Shown here: positions 1 to 8,464 of the stretch, piece after piece
Layout: each line of letters starts with the position of its first letter
How positions within the stretch are numbered: position 1 is the stretch's first letter
Source of the DNA: a virus
Direction: 5' to 3' (one strand)
DNA: 52,276 nt
Virus record (IMG/VR): IMGVR_UViG_3300047552_000486
Coordinates: 1-52,276 of that record
Made by a program: the position numbers and the translations under genes
The notes under the pieces: model-generated
The model's input: only the letters and a program-made list of their open reading frames with translations
What the model was told of the DNA's origin: nothing
Databases searched by the model: none

Positions 1-1880
1 TTTGTTACTGTGTACTTACCTGGAGCAGCACCGTCACTGCCTTTGAGAATGAACTCAACAGCAGTACCACTACCAGCAGGAATAGCAGCAACTACAGTAG
101 CCGCAGTTGATGTGGTCGTAACCGTCGCACCACTGATAACGGCAGCACTGTTAGCGCCTACTGTTACCGTAGTGTTAGCAACAACAGCACCGCCAGTTAC
201 TGTACCAGCAGCAGTTACAGCGCCGTTAGCCGCATAGTTCTGCGCTCTCATACTTGCTAGAGTAGCAAAGTCAACTGTTGTACCGGGTTCAGTTGCTGTA
301 TCGTACAACTTCCATACACCGTCACTAGCGTCACGTGCGATACCAGCAAACATCTGTGTACTAGATCCATTGACGTATCTACCAACAATACCTAGGTCTT
401 GTAGGTCGGCTGGGTTGCCTTCGCCAAGCACTAATAACGGGTCACTTAGTTTTGTGTTCTCTACGTCCAGGTACACTAAGTTGCCACTAACAGTCAAGTT
501 ACCGTCAATGTTTGTGTCACCGGTGATGTTAGCACCTCCGGCTGCTACGTTTAAGAAGTTACCGACTAGCAAGTTAGCGCTGATATTAGCCCAGCCGCTA
601 GCAATAGTCAAGTTACCGGCCGTAATGTCTACGTTACCCGCTGTGACTTCTGCTCCGCCGCTAGACACTGTTAGTTTGTCGCCGACTGTTAGCGTGTTAG
701 AGATGTTGCCTAAACCAGTGACTAGTAGTGTGCCAGTGACATTAGCACCGCCACTTGTTACCGTCACGCCTGTGCCGACTACCAAGTTTGCTGTTACGTT
801 GCCGTCACCAGTGATAAGCACGTTACCAGTGATGTTAGCACCGCCGCTTGTTACCGTTACGATGTTACCGAATGTACCACTGCCAGTTACGTTACTATCG
901 CCGTCGATGAGCACGTTGCCAGTGATATTGGCGCCGTTTGCTAGAACTGTTAGCTGACCACCTAGACCTAGTGTTGATGTGATGTTAGCGATACCATCAA
1001 TCATTACACTACCAGTAATGTTAGCGCCGTTTGCTGTTACAGTTAGTTTGTCGCCCACGTCTAATGTTGATGTAACATTACCTGTGCCGGTGATGAGTAC
1101 GTTGCCAGTGATGTTAGCACCACCAGTTGTTACTGTTAGTGCGTTACCAACTGTTACTGAGTTAGTGATGTTAGCTACGTCAGCGGAGATGTTACCAACT
1201 AGAGTTAGACCTGTGCTGTCTAGTGTTGCTACGTTATTGCCGTTGACGTTAGAAGTAATCTGACCGTTTGCAGTAGCAATACCAATAAATGTTTCGCCGT
1301 TAGCAATACGAGAAGCGTCAACTTGTGCCCATGTGAGGTTGCCGTTGCCGTCTGTCTTCAAGAAGTCATTAGTGTTGCCGCCAGGAATGTGTATGTTAGC
1401 AATGTTTGAGAATGTAACGTTAGCACCAACAACAGATAAGTTTGAGATTTCTACGTTACCGTTGAAGTCAACGTTGCCGTTGTTTTGACTAATACCACCG
1501 TCGAAGTTTACACCTGTATCAGTAAAGATAGCAATGTTAGCATTGCCGCCTACACTTACTCGTACACTTGAGTTAGCATCGATAGATACGTTTGAGTTGC
1601 CGTTTGCTAATGAGTCGCTGCTTACTGTTGCCCAGCTTAGATTACCGTTACCATCTGTCTTCAAAAACTGAGCGTTTGTGCCGCCGTTGATGTAGATTTT
1701 TGAAATGTTGCCGAGACGAACATCTGGTCCGTTGAACAATACGTTACCGCTGCCAGTGAACTCAACGTTACCGTTAGCCGTAAGCGCCGCTGCCGTAATG
1801 TTTGCGTTGCTGTCGATTACGTCAGTAGCGATGGTCCCTACTGATAGTCCCTTAGCAACATTGAATGATTTTAATGCCAT
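1..1880 (-). CDS. Fibre-like virion structural protein, C-terminus off the left edge
   Basis: The reading frame is open from an ATG at 1880 to the window edge (626 codons, no stop). The start has a good ribosome site (AGGAAA, about 7 bases upstream). The N-terminus is MALKSFNVAKG. Two copies of a module with the signature FLKTDGNGNLxW follow, then about five 31-residue repeats of the form GANITGNVLITGxGNV..., then a region with LLVLGEGNPADLQDLGIVGRY. Repeats rich in Gly, Asn, Thr and Val with regular spacing are typical of beta-helical or beta-prism fibre shafts. The TDGNGN module also occurs in the next gene upstream (1894-2946), so the two are paralogous and probably co-transcribed. From family knowledge of T4-like phages I infer a virion surface or tail-fibre-type protein. 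The exact position in the particle is unknown. The C-terminal tip is not in the window. Confidence 0.8.
   Translation of the reverse strand, partial: MALKSFNVAKGLSVGTIATDVIDSNANITAAALTANGNVEFTGSGNVLFNGPDVRLGNISKIYINGGTNAQFLKTDGNGNLSWATVSSDSLANGNSNVSIDANSSVRVSVGGNANIAIFTDTGVNFDGGISQNNGNVDFNGNVEISNLSVVGANVTFSNIANIHIPGGNTNDFLKTDGNGNLTWAQVDASRIANGETFIGIATANGQITSNVNGNNVATLDSTGLTLVGNISADVANITNSVTVGNALTVTTGGANITGNVLITGTGNVTSTLDVGDKLTVTANGANITGSVMIDGIANITSTLGLGGQLTVLANGANITGNVLIDGDSNVTGSGTFGNIVTVTSGGANITGNVLITGDGNVTANLVVGTGVTVTSGGANVTGTLLVTGLGNISNTLTVGDKLTVSSGGAEVTAGNVDITAGNLTIASGWANISANLLVGNFLNVAAGGANITGDTNIDGNLTVSGNLVYLDVENTKLSDPLLVLGEGNPADLQDLGIVGRYVNGSSTQMFAGIARDASDGVWKLYDTATEPGTTVDFATLASMRAQNYAANGAVTAAGTVTGGAVVANTTVTVGANSAAVISGATVTTTSTAATVVAAIPAGSGTAVEFILKGSDGAAPGKYTVT
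735..1199. repeat. Five tandem 93-bp coding repeats
   Basis: On the plus strand the motif AGTGATGTTAGCACC or a close variant recurs at 735, 828, 921, 1014 and 1107, exactly 93 bp apart. Each unit encodes 31 residues of the leftward fibre-like protein. The flanking units are diverged and shorter. An exact in-frame period points to copy-number change by unequal recombination of a fibre-shaft module. Confidence 0.85.
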
Positions 1881-1893
1881 GATTTATTTCCTT

Positions 1894-2946
1894 TTATTGG
1901 TAGAGAGTCACTACTAGTCGGTAGTCCACCCGATTAGCAGAACTTGGTGTAGCGATTACTCTTACGAGACCGCCCGATTGGTCCATGTAGAATGAGGCCA
2001 TTTCTGTGCCGATAACAACATTTCCGTATTGACTATAGGATGTATTAGTGTCTTTTGTTACGCTCAACATCTTAGTAATCTGTTTTGATGTGCCGTCATC
2101 GGCCGTTATGTGAACATCAATACTACTAACTGTATTAGCAGCAGTGAATAACACTGTTGGGTTGGTAGTCATCGTTACTGCGTCTAACCATCTGTTAGTT
2201 GAGATAGTTGTAGTAGAGTTGCCTAGAATGAAGTTATTACTAGTGAATACGTTAGCAATAGCACCAGCATCAGTAACCGTCATCACGTTAGCGTTGCCGC
2301 CCACTGTGAAGTTTACGTTTGAATTAGTTTCGATTGATACCGTACTAGAACCGTCATTGATGTTGTTGCTGCCGCCAGCTACAGAAATCGATGTCCACGT
2401 TACGTTGCCGTTACCGTCAGTGCGCAGAATGTCGCCGCTAGTGCCGCCTAAGATGACCAAGTTAGCCACTTGACCGAGATTAGCAACGTTACCTACCTGT
2501 AGATTAGCCGTCTTTAGCCAACCATTGAGTTGTAGGGTATCGCTGTCACTCCAGTATTTGAAGTCACTATCAGCGCTGAACTTGCCATCTCTATAGAACT
2601 GCACATCACCTATGGCGCCAGCTACGTTATTGACTGATATATTTTGGGTAACTCGCTGAATTACCGGAGCTACGCTTGTATCTACAGTAGTGGTGGCCGC
2701 GCTTGGAGACACGGTGGCCGCCCGAGGAACTGCGATTGTAATGGGTGCTGACACCGGAGCAACTACCGCTGTGGTGGCGCTTCCTACGAGTCCCTGTGCG
2801 GATACTGTGGTACTAGCAACTGCGCGAACTGCTACTGTCGGCGTTAATGAGACTCCAGAATCTACGGCAACTTGACCACGCCCAGTTATTGGGGTAGTAG
2901 ACGCGATTTGAGGGCTATCGATTGCTGGTGCTTGGGGTCTTGCCAT
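1894..2946 (-). CDS. Fibre-like virion structural protein, paralogue of its neighbour
   Basis: A 350-residue protein. I choose the ATG at 2946 (MARPQAPAID) over the upstream in-frame ATG at 2988, because a late promoter (GATAAATA at 2966-2973, reading left) lies between them and would start RNA near 2959. Residues 1-100 or so are rich in Ala, Val and Thr and look disordered. A central part has IGDVQFYRDGKFSADSDFKYW and then the module ILRTDGNGNVTW shared with the 1-1880 protein. The last 120 residues form a compact domain ending in YRLVVTLYQ. It lies 13 bp upstream of the next leftward gene, so the two form one late unit. Virion protein by family resemblance; adsorption role is inference. Confidence 0.78.
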   Translation of the reverse strand: MARPQAPAIDSPQIASTTPITGRGQVAVDSGVSLTPTVAVRAVASTTVSAQGLVGSATTAVVAPVSAPITIAVPRAATVSPSAATTTVDTSVAPVIQRVTQNISVNNVAGAIGDVQFYRDGKFSADSDFKYWSDSDTLQLNGWLKTANLQVGNVANLGQVANLVILGGTSGDILRTDGNGNVTWTSISVAGGSNNINDGSSTVSIETNSNVNFTVGGNANVMTVTDAGAIANVFTSNNFILGNSTTTISTNRWLDAVTMTTNPTVLFTAANTVSSIDVHITADDGTSKQITKMLSVTKDTNTSYSQYGNVVIGTEMASFYMDQSGGLVRVIATPSSANRVDYRLVVTLYQ

Positions 2947-2965
2947 ATTATATTTCTTATTATTG

Positions 2966-2973
2966 TATTTATC
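2966..2973 (-). promoter_or_regulatory. Late promoter (GATAAATA)
   Basis: Read leftward, this is one mismatch from the T4 late consensus TATAAATA. The predicted RNA start is about 13 bases before the ATG at 2946. Confidence 0.6.
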
Positions 2974-3004
2974 TTGCTGGCGATCCATTTTGCTTGTGTG
3001 CCAC

Positions 3005-3033
3005 TTGACAAAAGTGTAGACATGTGATATACT
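3005..3033 (+). promoter_or_regulatory. Consensus sigma70-type early promoter
   Basis: TTGACA at 3005-3010, a 17-bp spacer and TATACT at 3028-3033. It points at the gene starting at 3064. A short inverted repeat, CACTT/AAGTG (3002-3006 and 3012-3016), overlaps the -35 box and could be an operator. Confidence 0.85.
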
Positions 3034-3063
3034 GTGAGCTTATTAACTATATAGGAAAGCCGC

Positions 3064-3597
3064 GTGGTCAAATCTAGATACAATAACTTCGCTGAATACG
3101 AACTCAAGGATGCTAACTTCCTAATCAAGGTACTCAAAGATGAGTTATACAAGACTCAGGCAAAGATTGAGTTCAAGGATGGCAGTACCTACCATGTAAC
3201 TAAATCAGGTAGTAGATATTGGGAGAAGAATAAACAGATGCATCGCGAGGATGGACCATCAAGCTCATATATGTGGAGCGGCGAGGTCCGCAATAGATAC
3301 TATTTGTTCTCAGTTCACTTTGAAGATGTCGAGGATCACACGAATGCTGTTGTTCGACTCAATGAACTTAGAACTCTGACTGATGGCAAGATTGAAGGCA
3401 TCGTGGAAGAGATTACTAAGAATATCAGTTACGACCAAAGAGGTGCCATTTGGCGCACTCTTCTCAGTGGCAAAAACGATGATCAGGTATTACTCGACAT
3501 CACTGCCCTGTCTCAGGAGTACGTCAGACTAACTAAGTTGTCCACTGATTTTGTGTCTAAGTACTCTACATTGCCCGAGTCTGTCGATCAGCCTTAA
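3064..3597 (+). CDS. Small early protein of unknown function
   Basis: A 177-residue protein with a GTG start behind AGGAAA at 3053 and 30 bp downstream of a consensus early promoter. The reading frame is clean, and the promoter makes it a likely early gene. The only recognisable piece is around residues 35-70 (FKDGSTYHVTKSGSRYWEKN followed by MHREDGPS). Such Trp/Tyr plus HREDGP segments recur in many phage proteins of unknown function. The rest is charged, probably helical, with no membrane segment or signal peptide. It stands alone between the divergent fibre gene and the homing endonuclease, which begins 13 bp after its stop. I do not recognise a function. Host-directed early roles are common for such genes, but nothing here shows one. 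Confidence 0.75.
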   Translation: MVKSRYNNFAEYELKDANFLIKVLKDELYKTQAKIEFKDGSTYHVTKSGSRYWEKNKQMHREDGPSSSYMWSGEVRNRYYLFSVHFEDVEDHTNAVVRLNELRTLTDGKIEGIVEEITKNISYDQRGAIWRTLLSGKNDDQVLLDITALSQEYVRLTKLSTDFVSKYSTLPESVDQP

Positions 3598-3610
3598 TAA
3601 ATATCCGACA

Positions 3611-5311
3611 ATGAAGCAAAAAATATTAGATATTATCTCCCAGAAGCCAAAGCGATTCACATTCATCATTGCGCGTGATGCGTCTCTACTAGACTGGGTA
3701 ATGAATAACTCAATCATTGACCCAGCGTCTCCGCTTGTGCAACACGTATACAGTGCTCTACATAACAGCACTAATGTATGTCCCCACGGCGGGGTCAAAG
3801 GACTACGTAATATTACTCTAGGATGGTCTACTGGTTGTGGTCCAGCTGGCAAATGCAAATGTACTCGTGCCGCGGTAAGTGCATCGGTAAGTGCCAATAA
3901 ACAGGCTAGGTCCAAAGAGGACATCAAAGCAGAGAACAAAAAACGTGAAGCTACTAATCTAAAGACGCATGGCGTCAAGAATACTGGACAAACTAAACAG
4001 GCCAAAGCTAATCACGCTGCGTTCTACGCTGATCCCACTAGTGCGGCAGCAGCTGTAGTAAAGCAGCAGGCAACAATGACTCTGTTATACGGACAAGATA
4101 ACCCAATGAAGGTTACTCAGTTTAAAGATGCCGCCATCGCGACAAGTATACAACGCTATGGCGTAGCTAACCCTATGCAGAATAGCACAATATCGGCGCT
4201 GTCTGCTACAAACCGTAGTATCAACTTTAATAGCAGCGAGTCGATCAAAAAGAACTTCCCCAGCTTCGTCGAGATGTTAAAGAGTTCGTATAACGTTGAG
4301 CCGCTGATGACCGCTGACGAATATATCGGTGTTGGCACCCGGCCGTTCATCAACTTCAAGTGTTGTGATTGTGGTCACACGTTCGTAAAGCGTATGGACT
4401 ATAACGAGACCACTGCACCTTATTGTAAAGTATGTAATCCCTCTGAGAAGTCTTTTTGCTCTAAAGAAGAACAATCTGTGGCAGAATTCATCAAAGAGCA
4501 CTACACTGGCAAGATGGTGATTGGTGACAGAAGTGTGATTAATCCGTTCCAGCTAGATATCTATTTACCAGATTTGAATCTAGCTATCGAATATTGTGGG
4601 TTGTACTGGCACAGTGAGAATGGCGGGGCATCAAAGAAGTTCAGCTATCATCGCATCAAGTACGAGTTAGCGGCCAGCAAAGGCATCCGTTTGATTACGC
4701 TATACAGTGATGAATGGTTACAAAAGCAGGACATTGTTAAAGATAAGCTACTGGCGATTATTGGTGTCACCAAATTAGCGAATATCGGTGCAAGACAGTG
4801 TACAGTCGCCAAAGTTGAACGTGGGGTCGCACGAGCCTTCTACGATGCGCATCACATTCAAGGGTCGTCGATGACAATTGGAGACACTTATGGGCTACAC
4901 CATAATGGTGAATTGGTCGCCGCCATGAGCTTTAAGCGCATTGATGTCGCGAACAATGTATACGAACTATCTAGATTTGCTACTAGATTAAATGTGCGAG
5001 GTGGTGCTAGTAAATTACTTAAACACTTTATCACGGTGTCTGATGCCAACAGTATCGTTAGTTTTGCTGACCTTCGTTGGAGCACGGGTGATATGTACTA
5101 TAAGTTAGGATTCACCAACGTCGGTGAAGTTCCACCAATGCAGTACTACGTTGAGAACTATACTACCAGATACCATAAGTTGAAGTTCAAAAACATCGTT
5201 AATGAGGGCGAAGATATCACCGAGTGGGGTAAGTTACAAAGTCTTGGTTATGACCGTATATGGGACTGCGGTAAGATCAAGTTTGCGTTAGATATCTCTC
5301 GTGATATTTAA
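3611..5311 (+). CDS. Composite homing endonuclease: NUMOD-like repeats, zinc finger, Vsr-like nuclease and GNAT-like C-terminus
   Basis: A 566-residue protein starting at ATG 3611. Order of parts: an N-terminal region with CPH and CGPAGKCKC clusters (residues 57-84); three short repeats of the 'YGxxNPM' type (about 116-195), as found in DNA-binding parts of free-standing homing endonucleases; a Cys4 zinc-finger-like element (C251, C254, C272, C275); and a Vsr/PD-(D/E)XK-like core with E287, D316 in LDIYLPD, E327 in IEYCG and H334 in WHSE. The C-terminal domain (about 395-560) contains GELVAAMSF, ELSRFATR, DLRWSTGDMYYKLGF and RIWDCGKIKF, resembling an acetyltransferase (GNAT) fold. Vsr-like homing endonucleases are an established family. 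The gene sits at a junction beside the capsid gene, as mobile endonucleases often do. Function of the C-terminal domain is unknown. Confidence 0.8.
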   Translation: MKQKILDIISQKPKRFTFIIARDASLLDWVMNNSIIDPASPLVQHVYSALHNSTNVCPHGGVKGLRNITLGWSTGCGPAGKCKCTRAAVSASVSANKQARSKEDIKAENKKREATNLKTHGVKNTGQTKQAKANHAAFYADPTSAAAAVVKQQATMTLLYGQDNPMKVTQFKDAAIATSIQRYGVANPMQNSTISALSATNRSINFNSSESIKKNFPSFVEMLKSSYNVEPLMTADEYIGVGTRPFINFKCCDCGHTFVKRMDYNETTAPYCKVCNPSEKSFCSKEEQSVAEFIKEHYTGKMVIGDRSVINPFQLDIYLPDLNLAIEYCGLYWHSENGGASKKFSYHRIKYELAASKGIRLITLYSDEWLQKQDIVKDKLLAIIGVTKLANIGARQCTVAKVERGVARAFYDAHHIQGSSMTIGDTYGLHHNGELVAAMSFKRIDVANNVYELSRFATRLNVRGGASKLLKHFITVSDANSIVSFADLRWSTGDMYYKLGFTNVGEVPPMQYYVENYTTRYHKLKFKNIVNEGEDITEWGKLQSLGYDRIWDCGKIKFALDISRDI

Positions 5312-5324
5312 ATAGCACAGCAAC

Positions 5325-5350
5325 AAAAAGGGAACCCGAAGGTTCCCTTT
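5325..5350 (-). terminator. Rho-independent terminator of the capsid transcript
   Basis: Read leftward, the arms AAAGGGAACC and GGTTCCCTTT enclose a TTCG tetraloop and run into a T-tract. A cUUCGg loop on the minus strand makes it primarily the terminator of the head cassette. A T-rich stretch on the plus side may also stop the endonuclease transcript. Confidence 0.85.
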
Positions 5351-5357
5351 TATTTTT

Positions 5358-5375
5358 GAGAGACCGAAGTCTCTC
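5358..5375 (-). terminator. Second TTCG hairpin in tandem
   Basis: The arms GAGAGAC and GTCTCTC enclose TTCG on the minus strand, 7 bp upstream of the main terminator in the direction of transcription. It probably strengthens termination or protects the 3' end of the abundant capsid mRNA. Confidence 0.6.
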
Positions 5376-5412
5376 GTTCTTCCCATCCCTTTTGAGAATG
5401 AATACTTTAGTA

Positions 5413-6609
5413 TTACTGAAAAGTCACATTTTGAATTGCTACTTCGCCCAAGTAATCTGCTGCATTTCCGAAAGAAGATGCAGTGTTGGTCAATTCCAGG
5501 TAACCATATCGTGTCATGAAACTTACGACTGGTTCGAATGTAGCTGGATCTAATACAACACCACTACTCATCAATGGAATGTATGGGCAGTAGAACGCAG
5601 CAGCGTCAGTTTCGCTTGTGCCCTTGTAACCAACTAGCACTGATGTGCCAGTAGGAGCATAAGAGTCAACGAACACGCGCATGGCCGAATTGAGTGTTCC
5701 TACGAATTTAGTATTAGTTGGAGCCTCGAAGGTACCTTCTGTAGTACGAGCAAAAGCTGAAGTAGTTGCGGATTGCAGTACTGTTAGAGCCTCAGCAGAT
5801 ACAACAGCCCAGTTACCTGCGCCGCGACGAGTGCGTTGAGCGATCAAGTTAGCTGTACGGTTGATTAGAACTGCTAGAGCAGCGTGTTCGTCACCAACGA
5901 AAGTAGCTGTACCAGATACAGTAGCTTGGTTGTATGTGAACTCGGTTGCTGCTAGTGAACGTAGACTCAAGAGGATTTCTTGGTCGATTTCAGCAGTGAT
6001 TTCTTGGGCTAGAGCGGCCATGATTTCTGCTTCAACGTCAATACCATGTTGAGATTGTGCGTCTTGAGCAGCTTCGAATGTCCAACGAGCTTGCAACTTA
6101 CGTGACTTAGCTTCTACGGCTTGACGTAGGATCTGGACAGAGATAGCCTTACCGCCGTTGCCTTCTAGCTTAGCAGTGTTAGCACCTGTGTAACTACTAG
6201 TAGTTGTGTCACCACTTGCAGCTGTAGAGTATGCTTGAGCAATCTTGAATGGTGATAGTGCTTCTTCACCAGCTGTTACAGGAGTAGCAGCAGCAGAAGT
6301 GTCACCTAGTGTGTTAGCGTAACGCACACGTAGAGTGTGGATTTGGCCAACTGGGCCGGTCATTGGCTGAACGCCTACCAATTCGTTAGCGATAACGGTT
6401 GGCATGACACGACGGATAACTGGTAGAATTACGCGGTTTAGCGTAGCGATGTTACCAGCTGTAGTAGTACCGGCTGAACTTTCAGCTAGTAACTGCTTTT
6501 TAGTGTTTTCTAAAATAACACCCATTGATGAGCGCTTGGTGCCCTTGAGACCTTCTAGGAGGGCTTCTTTGGTTTCACCCCAACGGCTCTCTAATAGTAC
6601 TTTTGACAT
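5413..6609 (-). CDS. gp23: Major capsid protein gp23
   Basis: A 398-residue T4-type major head protein, shorter than T4 gp23 (521). The ATG at 6609 has a strong AGGAGA site. The segment VILPVIRRVMPTVIANELVG followed by VQPMTGPVGQI aligns with T4 gp23 (AVMGMVRRAIPNLIA...GVQPMNSPTGQV). VEAKSRKLQARWTFEAAQD, HGIDVEAEIMAALAQEI, VLVGYKGTSETDAAAFY and VVSFMTRYGY are further family blocks. T4 prohead protease cuts after (I/L)xE. Here QLLAE followed by SSAGTTTAGN lies at the position equivalent to T4's FLTE/AEIGG, so removal of about the first 44 residues is expected. It is last in the head cassette, directly before two terminator hairpins. It forms the hexamers of the head shell. No separate gp24-like vertex gene is seen in the window. 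Confidence 0.97.
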   Translation of the reverse strand: MSKVLLESRWGETKEALLEGLKGTKRSSMGVILENTKKQLLAESSAGTTTAGNIATLNRVILPVIRRVMPTVIANELVGVQPMTGPVGQIHTLRVRYANTLGDTSAAATPVTAGEEALSPFKIAQAYSTAASGDTTTSSYTGANTAKLEGNGGKAISVQILRQAVEAKSRKLQARWTFEAAQDAQSQHGIDVEAEIMAALAQEITAEIDQEILLSLRSLAATEFTYNQATVSGTATFVGDEHAALAVLINRTANLIAQRTRRGAGNWAVVSAEALTVLQSATTSAFARTTEGTFEAPTNTKFVGTLNSAMRVFVDSYAPTGTSVLVGYKGTSETDAAAFYCPYIPLMSSGVVLDPATFEPVVSFMTRYGYLELTNTASSFGNAADYLGEVAIQNVTFQ

Positions 6610-6636
6610 GTGTTTCTCCTATAGTAGTATGTCGAT

Positions 6637-7737
6637 TTAAAGCCCTGCCAGACGTTTGATATCGATAACGTTATCACGTTCTTCGGTATCAACTTCAGTC
6701 TTAGTGGCAGATTTATCCCCAGTGATTGCAACACTCTCAGTAATTACAGCTTTTTTTGCTGGCGTTACTTGAGCTTGATTCAACACTGCTGGTAGATATT
6801 TATCAAAAGCGCCCTTTAGCTTTGGTGTCTGGACGCTCTCTAGTAAGTCCTTCATTACAGTTGCCTTCTCTTCGTTGAGGGTACCTAGCAATTCAGATAG
6901 GGTCTTCTCACGGAGATTAGATTCTTTAATGATGCGAACTTCACGTTCTTTACTTTCAACCAAGGTTCGAGCTTGACTGATTTGTTTCTTGGATTCGGCT
7001 AACTGCACTTCTTTGGCTGCTAGTTGAGCCATTAATTTGCGAGTTTCTGCTTTTTCGTTCAAGTGGGTTGCACTGAACTCTGCTGCAAATGCTTCAAATA
7101 GACGGGCACCAAATGCGTTTTGACGACTTGATTGAATGTCTTCTTTGAGAGCTACGATTTCACCCTTGAGTTGTTTAGTTACGATAGTGTTGATACGCTT
7201 AGCACTCTCAGTGATGAAGTTTTGCTTTAACTTTTCGAGTTGAGCTTTACCTTCAGCAACTAATTTTACTTTTGCTTCTACAACTGCGCGTTTATCAGTT
7301 TCAAACTCTTTGATTTCACGTGCTAATGCTTGTACAACGAATTGTTCTAGCTTGTCACGGGATTCATTTTGAATTTGGCGTTCTTTGCGCAGTTCTTTGA
7401 TTTCTTCGGATAATTTACTAACCATGAAGTCATTGAATTTTGCTGCACTCTCACGAAGTTTTTGCTTTGCTTGAACACGATCTTCACTCATTGCTACGCG
7501 CTCACTTTGGAACTCAGCGAGTTCTTCTGCGAGACCTTCAGTAACCATTTTATCCAACGCTTCCACGATTACGTTTTTATCGTGATCGTATTTACGTGAG
7601 AATTCTTCACGTAATTCAGCGCGGACGCTTTCTCGGGCTTCGTTTAGCTTGGTTTCCCAGGCTTCATTGATGGCTTGTGCAGTCTCGGTATTAACGATAC
7701 CACTTTCAAGCAACGTCTTAATGAATTTATCACTCAT
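6637..7737 (-). CDS. gp22: Prohead core scaffold protein gp22
   Basis: A 366-residue protein at the gp22 position, between protease and capsid genes. It is almost wholly helical and charged, with long heptad-like stretches of Glu, Lys, Ala and Leu. The N-terminus is MSDKFIKTLLESGIVNTETA, and the C-terminal block LKGAFDKYLPAVL resembles the conserved end of T4-like gp22. Many (I/L)xE sites are present, as expected for a scaffold digested by gp21 during maturation. The start at 7737 has AGGGGA as ribosome site and overlaps the stop of the 29-codon gene before it (TAATG). It forms the assembly core on which gp23 polymerises. Confidence 0.92.
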   Translation of the reverse strand: MSDKFIKTLLESGIVNTETAQAINEAWETKLNEARESVRAELREEFSRKYDHDKNVIVEALDKMVTEGLAEELAEFQSERVAMSEDRVQAKQKLRESAAKFNDFMVSKLSEEIKELRKERQIQNESRDKLEQFVVQALAREIKEFETDKRAVVEAKVKLVAEGKAQLEKLKQNFITESAKRINTIVTKQLKGEIVALKEDIQSSRQNAFGARLFEAFAAEFSATHLNEKAETRKLMAQLAAKEVQLAESKKQISQARTLVESKEREVRIIKESNLREKTLSELLGTLNEEKATVMKDLLESVQTPKLKGAFDKYLPAVLNQAQVTPAKKAVITESVAITGDKSATKTEVDTEERDNVIDIKRLAGL

Positions 7738-7826
7738 TAGATTTCCCCTTTATTTAATTGCTCGTTTGACTCCGATGCGCCGAGTATTACGGACAAGTTC
7801 TTGTCCACCAATTTGGTCGAGTTCAT
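7737..7826 (-). CDS. Predicted 29-residue protein nested between gp21 and gp22
   Basis: The ATG at 7826 overlaps the gp21 stop as ATGA, and the TAA at 7739-7737 overlaps the gp22 start as TAATG. The 90 bases are thus an exact, in-register reading frame with no untranslated base on either side. The product starts MNSTKLVDKN and ends QLNKGEI; it is soluble and rich in Asn, Ser and Lys. A possible ribosome site, AGGAG, lies about 11 bases upstream. A perfect 7-bp hairpin (GGACAAG/CTTGTCC, 7791-7806) lies inside it. Its overlaps suggest translational coupling of gp21 to gp22 through this frame. Whether the peptide itself has a function, or the frame only carries ribosomes across, cannot be told from sequence. 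Confidence 0.5.
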   Translation of the reverse strand: MNSTKLVDKNLSVILGASESNEQLNKGEI

Positions 7827-8464
7827 TTGATTCTGAGCTCCTGAATCAAACGAGTTACTTCATCTTTTAAATATTTTTGAACTGCTGGTGATTTGCGGTC
7901 GCCTTTGAGTGCTTCGATTAGGTTATGGCCGTGCGGCATATTGATCAAGCCCTCGTAGATCGCCTTAGGATAGGCATTTGGTGCGCTTGGCTGCGCAACG
8001 ATGTCTACCGTCACAATCTCGAAGTCACTGACTTTGCCAGACATCTCATCAACATTGCCACTACCACGACTAGATACACCTAGCTTTACACCGGCGCCTA
8101 ACATCTTAGCGATAACGTCACCCATAGGTGTTGGCAAGATTTTTAATTTGCCCTGACCGGTTGAGCCGTCCATCCACATATCGGTAATTACATGACTAAC
8201 GCGATCTAAATTAATCTTTAGGTCTTCGGGGTGATCAATTTCGCCGAGCACAGAGTTGCCGTTTTTAATTTGCTCTCTGATTGTATTAACTGCTCGTTCA
8301 ATTTCATCCACTGGATAGACACGCTCATTAGCATTGCGAACACCGCCCTCGATAAAGATGCCCCTCATATAGAAGTTTTTACCCCCATCAGAATTTGATT
8401 CTGATTCAGTCACCATCCGACTCATGGATGGTGCTAGGTATTCTTGGAGTAGACGCTTATTCAT
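7823..8464 (-). CDS. gp21: Prohead maturation protease gp21
   Basis: A 213-residue serine protease of the T4 gp21 family, about T4 length (212). I choose the ATG at 8464 (MNKRLLQEYLAP); a TTG at 8479 in the same frame is possible but has no better ribosome site. Catalytic parts visible are His78 in GEIDHPE, the Ser in GVSSRGSG (131-132) and Asp154 in VDIVAQPSAPNAYP. It lies inside the prohead core, is activated after shell assembly, and cuts the scaffold and the capsid N-terminus after (I/L)xE. It begins 15 bp after the end of the acidic core protein gene, in the T4 order. Confidence 0.95.
   Translation of the reverse strand: MNKRLLQEYLAPSMSRMVTESESNSDGGKNFYMRGIFIEGGVRNANERVYPVDEIERAVNTIREQIKNGNSVLGEIDHPEDLKINLDRVSHVITDMWMDGSTGQGKLKILPTPMGDVIAKMLGAGVKLGVSSRGSGNVDEMSGKVSDFEIVTVDIVAQPSAPNAYPKAIYEGLINMPHGHNLIEALKGDRKSPAVQKYLKDEVTRLIQELRIK

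Noticed and set aside
735-1199. CRISPR-like regular repeats
   Set aside because: The 93-bp units are head-to-tail with no unique spacers and encode a protein repeat in frame.
370-1263. Plus-strand open frames opposite the fibre gene
   Set aside because: They are rich in Pro, Leu and Val only because they are antisense to the Gly/Asn/Thr repeats; no ribosome sites, and the minus frame is continuous with recognisable modules.
2947-2988. Upstream ATG at 2988 as start of the second fibre gene
   Set aside because: A late promoter lies between it and the ATG at 2946, so late RNA would not contain it.
2886-3152. Minus-strand frame overlapping the early gene and promoter
   Set aside because: It lies antisense to a gene with promoter and ribosome site and has no recognisable content.
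3551-3610. Upstream start for the Vsr-like endonuclease
   Set aside because: It is a non-ATG codon deep in the previous gene; ATG 3611 lies just after that gene's stop.
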